From positions 23,197 through 81,777 of the forward strand of contig JAFEDY010000020.1 of NCBI GenBank assembly GCA_018241405.1: 58,581 nt of DNA. The letters run 5' to 3'. Below, one piece after another: positions 46,024-54,228 of this stretch. The stretch is from Pseudomonadota bacterium (GTDB lineage Bacteria; Pseudomonadota; Gammaproteobacteria; Burkholderiales; Burkholderiaceae_C). The translations under genes were made by a program, and so were the position numbers. Under the pieces are notes generated by a model, which searched no databases, was not told the origin of the DNA, and saw only the letters and a list, made by a program, of their open reading frames with translations. Position 1 is the stretch's first letter. Every line of letters begins with the position of its first letter.

Positions 46024-48732
46024 ATGAAAGAAGGACAAGCCACGGCCATTCAGCGCCTCGACTACGCACCACCCGCGTATTGGATCGACAGCGTCGAGCT
46101 GACATTCGACCTGGACCCCGCCAAGACCCGCGTCTTGAACAAGATGCGCCTGCGCCGCAACCCCGATGTAGCGCCCCAGAGCCTGCGCCTGGATGGCGAG
46201 GAGCTGAATCTGGCGCGCGTCATGGTCAACGGCGCCGGCAGCTCGTTCAAGATCGAGGGCGACAAGCTGGTGCTGGAGAACCTGCCCGAGGGCCATGACC
46301 CCTTCGAGCTGGAGATCTTCACCACCTGCGCGCCAGCCAAGAACACCCAGCTGTCCGGCCTGTACGTGAGTGGCGACACCTTCTTCACGCAATGCGAGGC
46401 GCAGGGCTTCAGGCGCATCACCTACTTCCTGGACCGTCCCGACGTGATGGCCAGCTACCAAGTCACGCTGCGTGCCGACAAGGCGCTGTACCCCGTGCTG
46501 CTGAGTAACGGAAACCTGGTGGACAGCGGCGAGCTCGACGGCGGGCGCCACTTTGCCAAATGGGTCGATCCGCACAGGAAGCCCTGCTACCTGTTCGCCC
46601 TGGTGGCGGGCAAGCTGGTGGCGCGCGAGCAGCAGATCGTCAGCCGCGCCGGAAAGCCCCACCTGCTGCAGGTCTGGGTGCGGCCGGGCGACCTGGGCAA
46701 GACCGAGCACGCCATGCACTCGCTGATGGCAGCCATCGCCTGGGACGAGGCGCGCTTCGGCCTGTCGCTCGACCTGGAGCGCTTCATGATCGTCGCCACC
46801 AGCGACTTCAACATGGGCGCCATGGAGAACAAGGGCCTCAATATCTTCAACACGAAGTACGTGCTGGCCAGCGAGGCCACGGCCACCGATGTGGACTTTG
46901 CCAACATCGAGGGCGTGGTCGGCCACGAATACTTCCACAACTGGACGGGCAACCGGGTCACCTGCCGCGACTGGTTCCAGCTCTCGCTCAAAGAGGGCCT
47001 GACGGTGTTCCGTGACCAGGAATTCAGCCAGGACATGGCGGGCTCGCCGTCGGCGCGCGCCACCCGCCGCATCGAGGACGTGCGCGTGCTGCGCACCGCT
47101 CAGTTCCCCGAGGACGCCGGCCCCATGGCGCACCCGGTGCGGCCCGACAGCTACGTCGAGATCAACAACTTCTACACCGTCACCATCTACGAAAAGGGTG
47201 CCGAGGTGGTGCGCATGCAGCGCAACCTGGTGGGCCGCGAAGGCTTTGCGCGCGGCATGCAGCTGTACTTCGCGCGCCATGACGGCCATGCCGTGACCTG
47301 CGACAACTTCGTGGCCGCGATCGCCGATGCCAACCCGGCAAGCCCTCTGGCCCAGCACCTGGAGCAATTCAAGCGCTGGTACAGCCAGGCCGGCTCGCCC
47401 CATGTGCGCGCCGTGGGCCAATACGACGCAGATGCGCGCCGCTACACCCTCACGCTGTCGCAAAGCTGCGCCGCCACGCCGGGCCAGCCGGACAAGCTGC
47501 CCTTCGTCATCCCCGTGGCCCTGGGCCTGCTGGACGCCGATGGCCGGGCCCTGCCCCTGCAGCTCGAAGGTGAAACCGCGGCAGGCAGCGCCGAGCGCAC
47601 CGTGGTGCTGACCGAGGAGAGCCTTACGCTCTGCTTCATCAACGTGGACAGCCAGCCCGTACCCTCGCTGCTGCGCGGTTTCAGCGCCCCGGTGGTCCTG
47701 GATTGCGAATTCAGCGACGCCGAGCTGCTGACCCTGCTGACGCATGACACGGACGCCTTCAACCGCTGGGAGGCCGGCCAGCGCCTGATGCTGCGCATCG
47801 CTATTAATGCAATAGCTGATAGCGCTTTACTGGTCAGCGCTGGCGGCCAAATTTATCAAAACCTCCTGCCCGCCGCACTGGTGCAAGCCATGCGCGACGT
47901 GCTGCGCCACCCGCAGCTCGACGCCGCGTTCAAGGAACTGGTGCTGACGCTGCCGTCCGAGAGCTACATCGCCGAGCAGCACGAGGCCGTCGATCCGCAG
48001 CGCGTGCATGCCGTGCGCGAGGCGCTGCGCCAGCAGCTGGCCATGGCACTGCAGGCCGACTGGGCCTGGGCCTGGGAGGAGCACCACACCTGCGGCGCCT
48101 ATCGCCCCGATGCCGTATCCGCCGGCCGGCGCGCGCTGGCCGGCCTGGCGCTGTCCATGCTGTGCCTGGCCGCGCGCCAGAGCGGCGACGCGGTCTGGCC
48201 CGGCAAGACCTACCAGCGCTTCAAGGATGCGGGCAACATGACCGACCGCTTCAACGCGCTGACGGCCCTGGTCACCAGCGGCCACGAACTGGCCCAGCCG
48301 GCCCTGGCGCGCTTCCACCAGATCTTCAAGGACGATGCGCTGGTGATCGACAAATGGTTTGCGCTGCAGGCCGGCAGCAGCGACCGCGGCGGCAACGTGC
48401 TGCCCGCCGTGAAGGCCTTGATGAAGCACGCCGACTTCCAGATCAAGAACCCCAACCGCGCGCGCAGCCTCATCTTCAGCTACTGCAGCGCCAACCCCGG
48501 CGCCTTCCACCGCCAGGACGCGGCGGGCTACGTGTTCTGGGCCGACCGCGTGCTGGAGCTCGACGCGCTGAATCCGCAGGTCGCCGCCCGCCTGGCGCGC
48601 GCGCTCGACCGCTGGAAGAAGCTGGCCGAGCCCTACCGCACGGCCGCACGCGAGGCCATCGCCCGCGTCGCCGCCAAGGCCGACCTGTCCAACGACGTGC
48701 GTGAAGTCGTCACGCGTGCACTCGCCGATTAA
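46024..48732 (+). CDS. pepN: aminopeptidase N
   Basis: A 902-aa M1 zinc aminopeptidase. GAMEN at residues 265-269 binds the substrate N-terminus, HEYFH at 301-305 with Glu324 binds zinc. Length exceeds E. coli PepN (870 aa). Residues about 593-612 (AINAIADSALLVSAGGQIYQ) are encoded by a full copy of the dispersed palindromic repeat, kept in frame between the catalytic part and the C-terminal helical domain. It starts 20 bases after prfB. Confidence 0.95.
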   Translation: MKEGQATAIQRLDYAPPAYWIDSVELTFDLDPAKTRVLNKMRLRRNPDVAPQSLRLDGEELNLARVMVNGAGSSFKIEGDKLVLENLPEGHDPFELEIFTTCAPAKNTQLSGLYVSGDTFFTQCEAQGFRRITYFLDRPDVMASYQVTLRADKALYPVLLSNGNLVDSGELDGGRHFAKWVDPHRKPCYLFALVAGKLVAREQQIVSRAGKPHLLQVWVRPGDLGKTEHAMHSLMAAIAWDEARFGLSLDLERFMIVATSDFNMGAMENKGLNIFNTKYVLASEATATDVDFANIEGVVGHEYFHNWTGNRVTCRDWFQLSLKEGLTVFRDQEFSQDMAGSPSARATRRIEDVRVLRTAQFPEDAGPMAHPVRPDSYVEINNFYTVTIYEKGAEVVRMQRNLVGREGFARGMQLYFARHDGHAVTCDNFVAAIADANPASPLAQHLEQFKRWYSQAGSPHVRAVGQYDADARRYTLTLSQSCAATPGQPDKLPFVIPVALGLLDADGRALPLQLEGETAAGSAERTVVLTEESLTLCFINVDSQPVPSLLRGFSAPVVLDCEFSDAELLTLLTHDTDAFNRWEAGQRLMLRIAINAIADSALLVSAGGQIYQNLLPAALVQAMRDVLRHPQLDAAFKELVLTLPSESYIAEQHEAVDPQRVHAVREALRQQLAMALQADWAWAWEEHHTCGAYRPDAVSAGRRALAGLALSMLCLAARQSGDAVWPGKTYQRFKDAGNMTDRFNALTALVTSGHELAQPALARFHQIFKDDALVIDKWFALQAGSSDRGGNVLPAVKALMKHADFQIKNPNRARSLIFSYCSANPGAFHRQDAAGYVFWADRVLELDALNPQVAARLARALDRWKKLAEPYRTAAREAIARVAAKADLSNDVREVVTRALAD
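47800..47860. repeat. dispersed palindromic repeat, copy 7, inside pepN
   Basis: GCTATTAATGCAATAGCTG, then TAGCGCTTTACTGGTCAGCGCT and a CCAAATTTATCAAA tail: the complete two-module repeat within a coding sequence, without stop codons in the pepN frame. Confidence 0.8.
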
Positions 48733-48753
48733 TTCAAGGAAAAGAACCTACCC

Positions 48754-49761
48754 ATGCCAGAACGCATCAGCCTTACCCGCTACCTTGTCGAACAGCAGCG
48801 CGTGCACGGGCACATCCCCTCTGAACTGCGCCTGCTGCTCGAAGTCGTGGCGCGCGCCTGCAAGCGCATCTCCCAAGCCGTCAACAAAGGCGAGCTCGGC
48901 GACGTAATGGGCACCGCCGGCACCGAGAACGTGCAGGGCGAGGTACAGAAGAAGCTCGACATCATCGCCAATGAGACCCTGATCGAGGCCAATGAATGGG
49001 GCGGCCACCTGGCGGCCATGGCCAGCGAGGAGATGGAGGGCATCTACGTCGTGCCCAACCGTTACCCGCAGGGCGAATACCTGCTGATGTTCGATCCGCT
49101 GGACGGCTCTTCGAACATCGACGTGAACGTGAGCATTGGCACCATTTTCAGCGTGCTGAAAAAGCCCGAGGGCCACCCCGGCGTGCATGACAACGACTTC
49201 CTCCAGCCCGGCAATCGCCAGGTGGCAGCCGGTTACTGCGTCTACGGCCCGCAGACCACGCTGGTGCTCACCGTGGGCGACGGCGTGGCCATGTTCACGC
49301 TGGACCGCGAGCAGGGCTCCTTCGTGCTGATCCGCGAGAACGTGCGCATCCCTGAGGACACCAAGGAATTCGCCATCAACATGAGCAATATGCGCCACTG
49401 GGACGCACCCGTGCACCGCTACATCGACGAATGCCTGGCCGGCAAGGAAGGCCCGCGCGGCAAAGACTTCAACATGCGCTGGATCGCCAGCATGGTGGCC
49501 GACGTGCACCGCATCCTGAGCCGCGGCGGCATCTTCATGTATCCCTGGGACAAGCGCGAACCGAACAAGCCCGGCAAGCTGCGCCTGATGTACGAGGCCA
49601 ACCCCATGGGCTGGCTCATCGAGCAGGCCGGCGGCGCCGCCACCAACGGCCGGCAGCGCATCCTGGACATCCAGCCGACCCAGCTGCACGAGCGCGTGAG
49701 CGTCATCCTGGGCTCGAAAAACGAGGTCGAGCGCGTGACCAGCTACCACAACGGTATATAA
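48754..49761 (+). CDS. fbp: fructose-1,6-bisphosphatase class I
   Basis: A 335-aa gluconeogenic enzyme. [21 protein letters not shown] (about residues 111-131) carries the metal-binding Asp-Pro-Leu-Asp-Gly-Ser motif, and [11 protein letters not shown] (about 251) is the substrate-binding region. Length is normal. Its last codons contain TATAAT at 49757-49762, the -10 of the tRNA-Thr that followed originally. Confidence 0.96.
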   Translation: MPERISLTRYLVEQQRVHGHIPSELRLLLEVVARACKRISQAVNKGELGDVMGTAGTENVQGEVQKKLDIIANETLIEANEWGGHLAAMASEEMEGIYVVPNRYPQGEYLLMFDPLDGSSNIDVNVSIGTIFSVLKKPEGHPGVHDNDFLQPGNRQVAAGYCVYGPQTTLVLTVGDGVAMFTLDREQGSFVLIRENVRIPEDTKEFAINMSNMRHWDAPVHRYIDECLAGKEGPRGKDFNMRWIASMVADVHRILSRGGIFMYPWDKREPNKPGKLRLMYEANPMGWLIEQAGGAATNGRQRILDIQPTQLHERVSVILGSKNEVERVTSYHNGI

Positions 49762-49772
49762 TGCAAGGCTAA

Positions 49773-49812
49773 GCCGGTGTAGCTCAGTCGGTAGAGCAGC
49801 TCATTCGTAATG
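49773..49812 (+). pseudogene. 5' half of tRNA-Thr (CGU), interrupted in the anticodon arm
   Basis: GCCGGTGTAGCTCAGTCGGTAGAGCAG and onward is a normal tRNA-Thr up to CATTCGTAATG, with the CGU anticodon; then the sequence stops matching any tRNA. The variable region, T-arm, acceptor 3' strand and CCA are absent. An integrase gene begins 158 bases later, so this is an attachment-site half. The promoter TATAAT (49757-49762) remains. Confidence 0.85.
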
Positions 49813-49970
49813 CATGATGCTCTACCACTAAAAAGCTATACGCCACAACGACATAGCATAACGCAGACTCGTTCGTGGCACACTTTTGGCACATTTCACC
49901 CAATCCAGGAAAATAACGCGATAAGTCGCGCCATCGCCTCCAGCGTTCACGCGCAACAAAGGAGGAAGAC

Positions 49971-51140
49971 ATGGCTGTGATTCGAGAACGCGTTTCGGCA
50001 TCGGGTACCAAGTCGTATCACGTTCAGGTACGCATCAAAGGCTTTCCGCCGCAGACCAAGACCTTCCCCAACAAGACCATGGCCAAAGACTGGGCTGCCA
50101 TGGTGCAGACCGAACTGAAGGCGGGTCGCTATCTTCCCCGTGTGGTTGCCGAACGGCATACCGTCGCCGACCTGATCGATCGATACCGCAAGGAAATCCT
50201 GCCGCTCAAGGCGGAAAAGTTCATCCGCGACCAAACCGTCCATCTGGACTGGTGGGAGGCCAAGCTGGGCCGCTACAACCTGGCCGAGCTGAGCACCAAC
50301 CTGATCGCACAGACCCGTGGCGCCCTCTCAACCGAGTCCATCGGCAAGACCAGCGTCAAGGTTCAAACCAAGGACGCAGCGGGCAAGGCCGTCACGACGA
50401 CCGTTGTGAAAGATCGTGTCCGCGCACCCGCCACTGTCGTGCGCTACATGGCGGCACTCTCCCATGCGCTCAACACCGCTGTTACCGAATGGGGATGGCT
50501 GGAAAAGTCCCCCATGGTGGGCGTCAAAAAGCCCAAGGTCGACAACGAGCGCCGCAGTTTCTTGTCTGATGAAGAAATTCAGCGGGTGCTGACGGCGGCA
50601 AAAGAAAGCGAGAACCGATTCCTGCACACGATTGTGTTGCTGGCGCTGTCCACCGGCATGCGCCAGAGCGAGATCATGACGCTGCGGTGGCGCAACGTCT
50701 TGATCGAGGACGGTGCGGACATGGGCTTACTGGTCATGGAGAAGACCAAGAACGGTGATGCCCGCACCGCGCCACTCGCAGAGGACGCATTCAACGCAGT
50801 CATGGTGCTGCGCGACAAGGCCATCAAAAACAATGCGGGGCGCGTGCCTGCTGGTCAACTGCTGTTCCCGAGCGACACCGTGGACAACAAGCCCGTCGAA
50901 ATTCGTAAGGCATGGGAAACGTGCCGCAAGCGCGCTGGTTTGGATGACTTCCGCTTCCATGATCTGCGCCATACGGCAGGCAGCTTGCTGGCCATGTCTG
51001 GCGCCAGCACCCGCGAGATTGCAGAAGTCTTGGGTCACAAGACCATGGCAATGGCCAAACGCTACTCCCATCTGACGCAGAAGCACTTGGGCTCGGTGGT
51101 TGCTGCCATGAATCAGCGCCTGAAAGCCAAGAAAGAATGA
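49971..51140 (+). CDS. int: tyrosine recombinase / site-specific integrase
   Basis: A 389-aa phage-type integrase. Catalytic residues are all present: Arg231 (STGMRQSEI), His330 and Arg333 (HDLRH), His356 (GHKT) and nucleophile Tyr365 (AKRYSHL). The N-terminal SAM-like core-binding domain spans about residues 60-185 and contains an insert. AAGGAGG precedes ATG. The stop overlaps the start of the next gene (ATGA). It presumably recombines at the tRNA-Thr anticodon arm next door. Confidence 0.95.
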   Translation: MAVIRERVSASGTKSYHVQVRIKGFPPQTKTFPNKTMAKDWAAMVQTELKAGRYLPRVVAERHTVADLIDRYRKEILPLKAEKFIRDQTVHLDWWEAKLGRYNLAELSTNLIAQTRGALSTESIGKTSVKVQTKDAAGKAVTTTVVKDRVRAPATVVRYMAALSHALNTAVTEWGWLEKSPMVGVKKPKVDNERRSFLSDEEIQRVLTAAKESENRFLHTIVLLALSTGMRQSEIMTLRWRNVLIEDGADMGLLVMEKTKNGDARTAPLAEDAFNAVMVLRDKAIKNNAGRVPAGQLLFPSDTVDNKPVEIRKAWETCRKRAGLDDFRFHDLRHTAGSLLAMSGASTREIAEVLGHKTMAMAKRYSHLTQKHLGSVVAAMNQRLKAKKE

Positions 51141-52663
51141 GCAATTCAGCCGCAGGCATCACATCCTTGCCGTTTGCGCCGGGCAACTATCCATTCGCGC
51201 TGACAGAGGACGACCCGGCAAAGACCTTGTCAGGCGACCAGTGGGCATGGCGATTTCTGCGGCTGAGCCCGGCCTACCGGTACGACCATGCCTTGTGGGC
51301 CGCACGGCCCGCATGGCTGGAGAAGCGTTCTTACCAGAGCTTGGCTGCGCTCAAAGCGGTACTTTCGGTTGAGGACTGGCAGACCATGCTGGATGCCGAC
51401 GCCCGGTATTTCACCTTGGATGGCCGCCCCCTCGGCCATGCGGTTGAATGGCCCCATATGCAACCAGCAACCTTGGGCCAGATGCTTCCTTCCCTGGCAG
51501 GGAGAGAAGCTGACATCGTTGTGCGTGAACTGGACTCCGCCAGGCTCTACGGTGTTGGACATTGGTTCAATCCTGACTTTCTGGATCTTCCGCAGCTACC
51601 CCGCGCAGACAGTGTGCGCTCTTGGTTCTATGCGCTGCTTGAGCCGCTTTGGGAGAGTCCAGAGCATGCCCTGCTGCCCAATCCGGACAGCTGGATTGAG
51701 CTGCCTGAAGGTCGTGTCAATGTGGGCATGGAGCCAGACATTGGGGTGCGTTTGCGCAAGGACTCCATGACCCACTACGAAAGTCAGAATGTTCGCGCGG
51801 AAGATGGCTCGGTAATGACCAAGATAGTCAAGGTTGCCAGGCCTGCTGCGCGATATGGTTTCGATTTTCAAACCGAGTTGGCGCTGCTTGTCTGCCTAGA
51901 CGGCAATGTGCCGGCACAAATGAAGGTCGCGACGTCACTGCTGCAATCCGCCCAAGCGGAGTTGCAACCCGGCGCCGCCCACGCACCGGGGCTGCCGACC
52001 TACGAGCCCATCATCGTCACGGGTGCGCATCCGCGAGCGGAGAAGTTCAGCAAGCTCCACACGGACCTTCGCGATCTGACCGCATCCGCCCCGCAAGGTA
52101 GACGCAACTGGTGTCTGCTCATCTTCGACGTTCGCTTTGACATCCAAAGCCAAGTTGAAAGCGCCGCCACTTCGCTGAAGGAACGCCAGCTTGCTCTTTC
52201 CAAAGCAGGCATGCTCGTCAACCCGGTGCGTCACCGCGCGGGCACCAAAAGCGAAAAGCTGTTCTGGCTGAAAGCCGCGCTCTGCTGCCTAGAGACGCAA
52301 CTGGCGCTCTCCGCCAGATACCCCAAAGAATCCTTTGGCCGCAAGAACCTCACGGAAGCCATTCTGTCGCCTTCTCATCTGCGGCACGCGGAGGTGCGAG
52401 GCACAAGCCCTGCGGCTACGAAGCCATCTGAAACCACATTGGAGGCAGACACGATTCGTGATGCGGTAGAGACTGGAAAGGCCTTGGCAATGGGGCAATA
52501 CGCCTATCTGATAGGGGCTATCGCTGAAGAATTGCTGCCAACGGCCGAAGTTGCGCTGGAGACCACAGCGGCCATCACCAAGCCAGCTAAGGTGAGACGC
52601 TTCATGAATGGCAAAGAATTTCAAGGTGCCCCGAAGAAGCGCAACACTACTTCCGCAAAATGA
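51137..52663 (+). CDS. unknown 508-aa protein coupled to the integrase
   Basis: A 508-aa soluble protein. The segment WAWRFLRLSPAYRYDHALW (about residues 35-53) resembles the short DUF6499-type motif found in proteins of integrative elements; the rest matches nothing I know. There is no nuclease or ATPase motif and no membrane helix. The C-terminal 30 residues are basic. Its ATG overlaps the integrase stop, so both are made together; a role in excision, attachment-site handling or element control is inference. Confidence 0.6.
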   Translation: MSNSAAGITSLPFAPGNYPFALTEDDPAKTLSGDQWAWRFLRLSPAYRYDHALWAARPAWLEKRSYQSLAALKAVLSVEDWQTMLDADARYFTLDGRPLGHAVEWPHMQPATLGQMLPSLAGREADIVVRELDSARLYGVGHWFNPDFLDLPQLPRADSVRSWFYALLEPLWESPEHALLPNPDSWIELPEGRVNVGMEPDIGVRLRKDSMTHYESQNVRAEDGSVMTKIVKVARPAARYGFDFQTELALLVCLDGNVPAQMKVATSLLQSAQAELQPGAAHAPGLPTYEPIIVTGAHPRAEKFSKLHTDLRDLTASAPQGRRNWCLLIFDVRFDIQSQVESAATSLKERQLALSKAGMLVNPVRHRAGTKSEKLFWLKAALCCLETQLALSARYPKESFGRKNLTEAILSPSHLRHAEVRGTSPAATKPSETTLEADTIRDAVETGKALAMGQYAYLIGAIAEELLPTAEVALETTAAITKPAKVRRFMNGKEFQGAPKKRNTTSAK

Positions 52664-53033
52664 AGGGGGTCAACGCCCCTGAAAAAACCCACTGCTCCGT
52701 GGGCTCACTCCAGACGCCTTCGACATGGCACCGGTGTTCAGACCCGCCGGCATCATCATCCTCGATGTCGACAACAAGAAACTCAATGGTCCCTACCGGA
52801 CATGCAATAGATGTTTTGTAGTTCGGCATCACGCCCTGGGCCAGGAACGTTCCATTGCCAGTCTTCTGAGCTGTGCCAGATACCTGAAACGCGCCGTTGT
52901 TGCCATCAGCGCCAGAAAACTCGAACGACACCTTTTCGGCATGAACGATCAGACGCGTAGCCTCCAGCGTGAACTCGTCTGGCGTGACCTGAAGTTCACC
53001 CTCGAATGCTCGTGGCAGTTTTGCGTAATCCAT
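52647..53033 (-). CDS. hypothetical protein, 128 aa
   Basis: A small acidic protein (MDYAKLPRAFEGELQVTPDEFTLEATRLIVH) with alternating hydrophobic residues that suggest an all-beta fold. No recognised family. I start at ATG 53033, with GGAGG 7 bases upstream; an in-frame start at 53078 lacks one. Its 3' end overlaps the convergent 508-aa gene by 17 bases, so the two transcripts are antisense to each other there. Confidence 0.6.
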   Translation of the reverse strand: MDYAKLPRAFEGELQVTPDEFTLEATRLIVHAEKVSFEFSGADGNNGAFQVSGTAQKTGNGTFLAQGVMPNYKTSIACPVGTIEFLVVDIEDDDAGGSEHRCHVEGVWSEPTEQWVFSGALTPFILRK

Positions 53034-53076
53034 TGATGATCCTCCAAGCCGTTTATACAGCCTGAAGAACAGGCGC

Positions 53077-53102
53077 AAAAAAAGCCGCAGGATGCGGCTT
53101 TT
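53077..53102 (-). terminator. terminator after the element's tRNA-Thr
   Basis: AAAAGCCGCA-GGA-TGCGGCTTTT; on the minus strand it is followed by seven T, 25 bases past the tRNA 3' end. Confidence 0.85.
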
Positions 53103-53126
53103 GCGTTGGGATCTGCTGAATCAAGG

Positions 53127-53202
53127 TGGTGCCGCTTGACGGAATCGAACTGTCGACCTTTTCATTACGAATGAACTGCTCTACCAACTGAGCTAAAGCG
53201 GC
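53127..53202 (-). tRNA. tRNA-Thr (CGU), complete, carried by the element
   Basis: 76 nt with encoded CCA. Acceptor GCCGCTT pairs with AAGCGGC, the anticodon loop in TTCATTCGTAATGAA gives CGU, the T-arm is GACAGTTCGATTCCGTC. It shares the anticodon arm with the broken tRNA at 49773 but differs in the acceptor stem, so it is a distinct gene, not a displaced half. TAGAAT at 53244-53239 could be its -10. Confidence 0.95.
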
Positions 53203-53547
53203 ACGTCCTGTCTGGCTGAGTGCCAAGCAGAGCCTCACATTCTAGCTCTGAAACTTCCGAAACGGAAGCCCCGCGCGGGGTTGTGGCGAAAGTTATTTGG
53301 CCGTTCCGTCAGACGGAACGCCGCGGCCCTGACGCTCCCCGCAGATCGGCCACGCCCTGGACTGCGCTCTGCCGAAGTCAGCAGCCGCTTGATCCGTTCA
53401 TCGCAAGGCGGTTAGCTTGAAAAAGCGATCAACCGTGCTGCGCCACCGCGTTGCATCGCAAGCCGCCGCAGCGTAGCTGCACACCACAACCGCTTCCGCT
53501 CACGTCAGTGCCGACTGGCAAGGCGGAGCCCTGCCAAGGAAATTCAC
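53203..53547. other. 345-base intergenic stretch with three hairpins
   Basis: No supported ORF. It holds the possible tRNA-Thr promoter, then hairpins CTTCCG-AAA-CGGAAG (53254-53268), the palindrome CCCCGCGCGGGG (53269-53280) and CGTTCCGT-CAG-ACGGAACG (53302-53320), then about 220 bases of leader before the C39-like gene. It could be a structured leader, a small RNA or a transfer or replication site. Confidence 0.45.
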
Positions 53548-54228
53548 ATGCCGATCAAACTCGTCACTCAAGCCAACCTCACCGACTGCGGCCTCGCCTG
53601 CGTTGCCATGGTCACTGGCAAGTCGCTGGATGCCGTGCTACGCGTCGCCATCAAGGAATGCGGCTACCCGAAAGATGGTCCGCACACCACCACTGACGAA
53701 AACCTGTTCAAGCTGCTCGATCACTTCGGCATCAAGTACGGCAAGAAGCAGAAGGTGAAAACCGTCGAAGCACTGCCGCCGCTGGCAATCATGGAGACAC
53801 GCAAGATGCCTTCAACGGGTAACTCGCACCTCGTTGTGTTCGAGCGAACTACCGAGGGCGACGAGCACGCACTGGACCCCGGCTGGTGGCTCAAGCAGCA
53901 AGTGCGTAGCGACTGGAACCGCATCAAGCTCGACACATTCATCCCGGTACATCTGAACGAACCGGCACCGAAAGCCGCGAAAAAGAATGCTGATGCCAAC
54001 ATCGGCACGGAAACCGAAGCTGACCAAGCAGCAGCGCCCCCGGCGAAAAAGACTCAGCCGAACAACAAGAAGCCGAAGACGAGCAAGCCATCAAAGGCTG
54101 CTGCGGTCACCGCGCCAGAGCAAGCAACCGACGCGCAAGCCGAAACGCCAGCACCAAGCAAGGTCATCCATGCCGAGGCGGCTGAGCCGAGCGCCATCGA
54201 ACAGGAGTGGGCTGATGTGGCTCGATGA
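53548..54228 (+). CDS. stand-alone C39-like cysteine peptidase
   Basis: A 226-aa protein. Residues 1-135 have the C39 (papain-like) peptidase pattern: Gln8 for the oxyanion hole, Cys14 in TDCGLAC, His94 in SHLVVF, Asp110 in LDPGWW. Classical C39 domains sit at the N-terminus of bacteriocin-exporting ABC proteins and cut after double-Gly; here there is no transporter. Residues 136-226 form a Lys/Ala/Pro/Thr-rich disordered tail. The next gene starts inside its 3' end. Confidence 0.72.
   Translation: MPIKLVTQANLTDCGLACVAMVTGKSLDAVLRVAIKECGYPKDGPHTTTDENLFKLLDHFGIKYGKKQKVKTVEALPPLAIMETRKMPSTGNSHLVVFERTTEGDEHALDPGWWLKQQVRSDWNRIKLDTFIPVHLNEPAPKAAKKNADANIGTETEADQAAAPPAKKTQPNNKKPKTSKPSKAAAVTAPEQATDAQAETPAPSKVIHAEAAEPSAIEQEWADVAR

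Noticed and set aside
53266..53547. Small ORFs in the 53.2-53.5 kb leader
   Set aside because: No ribosome sites, low-complexity translations, and they cross the hairpins.
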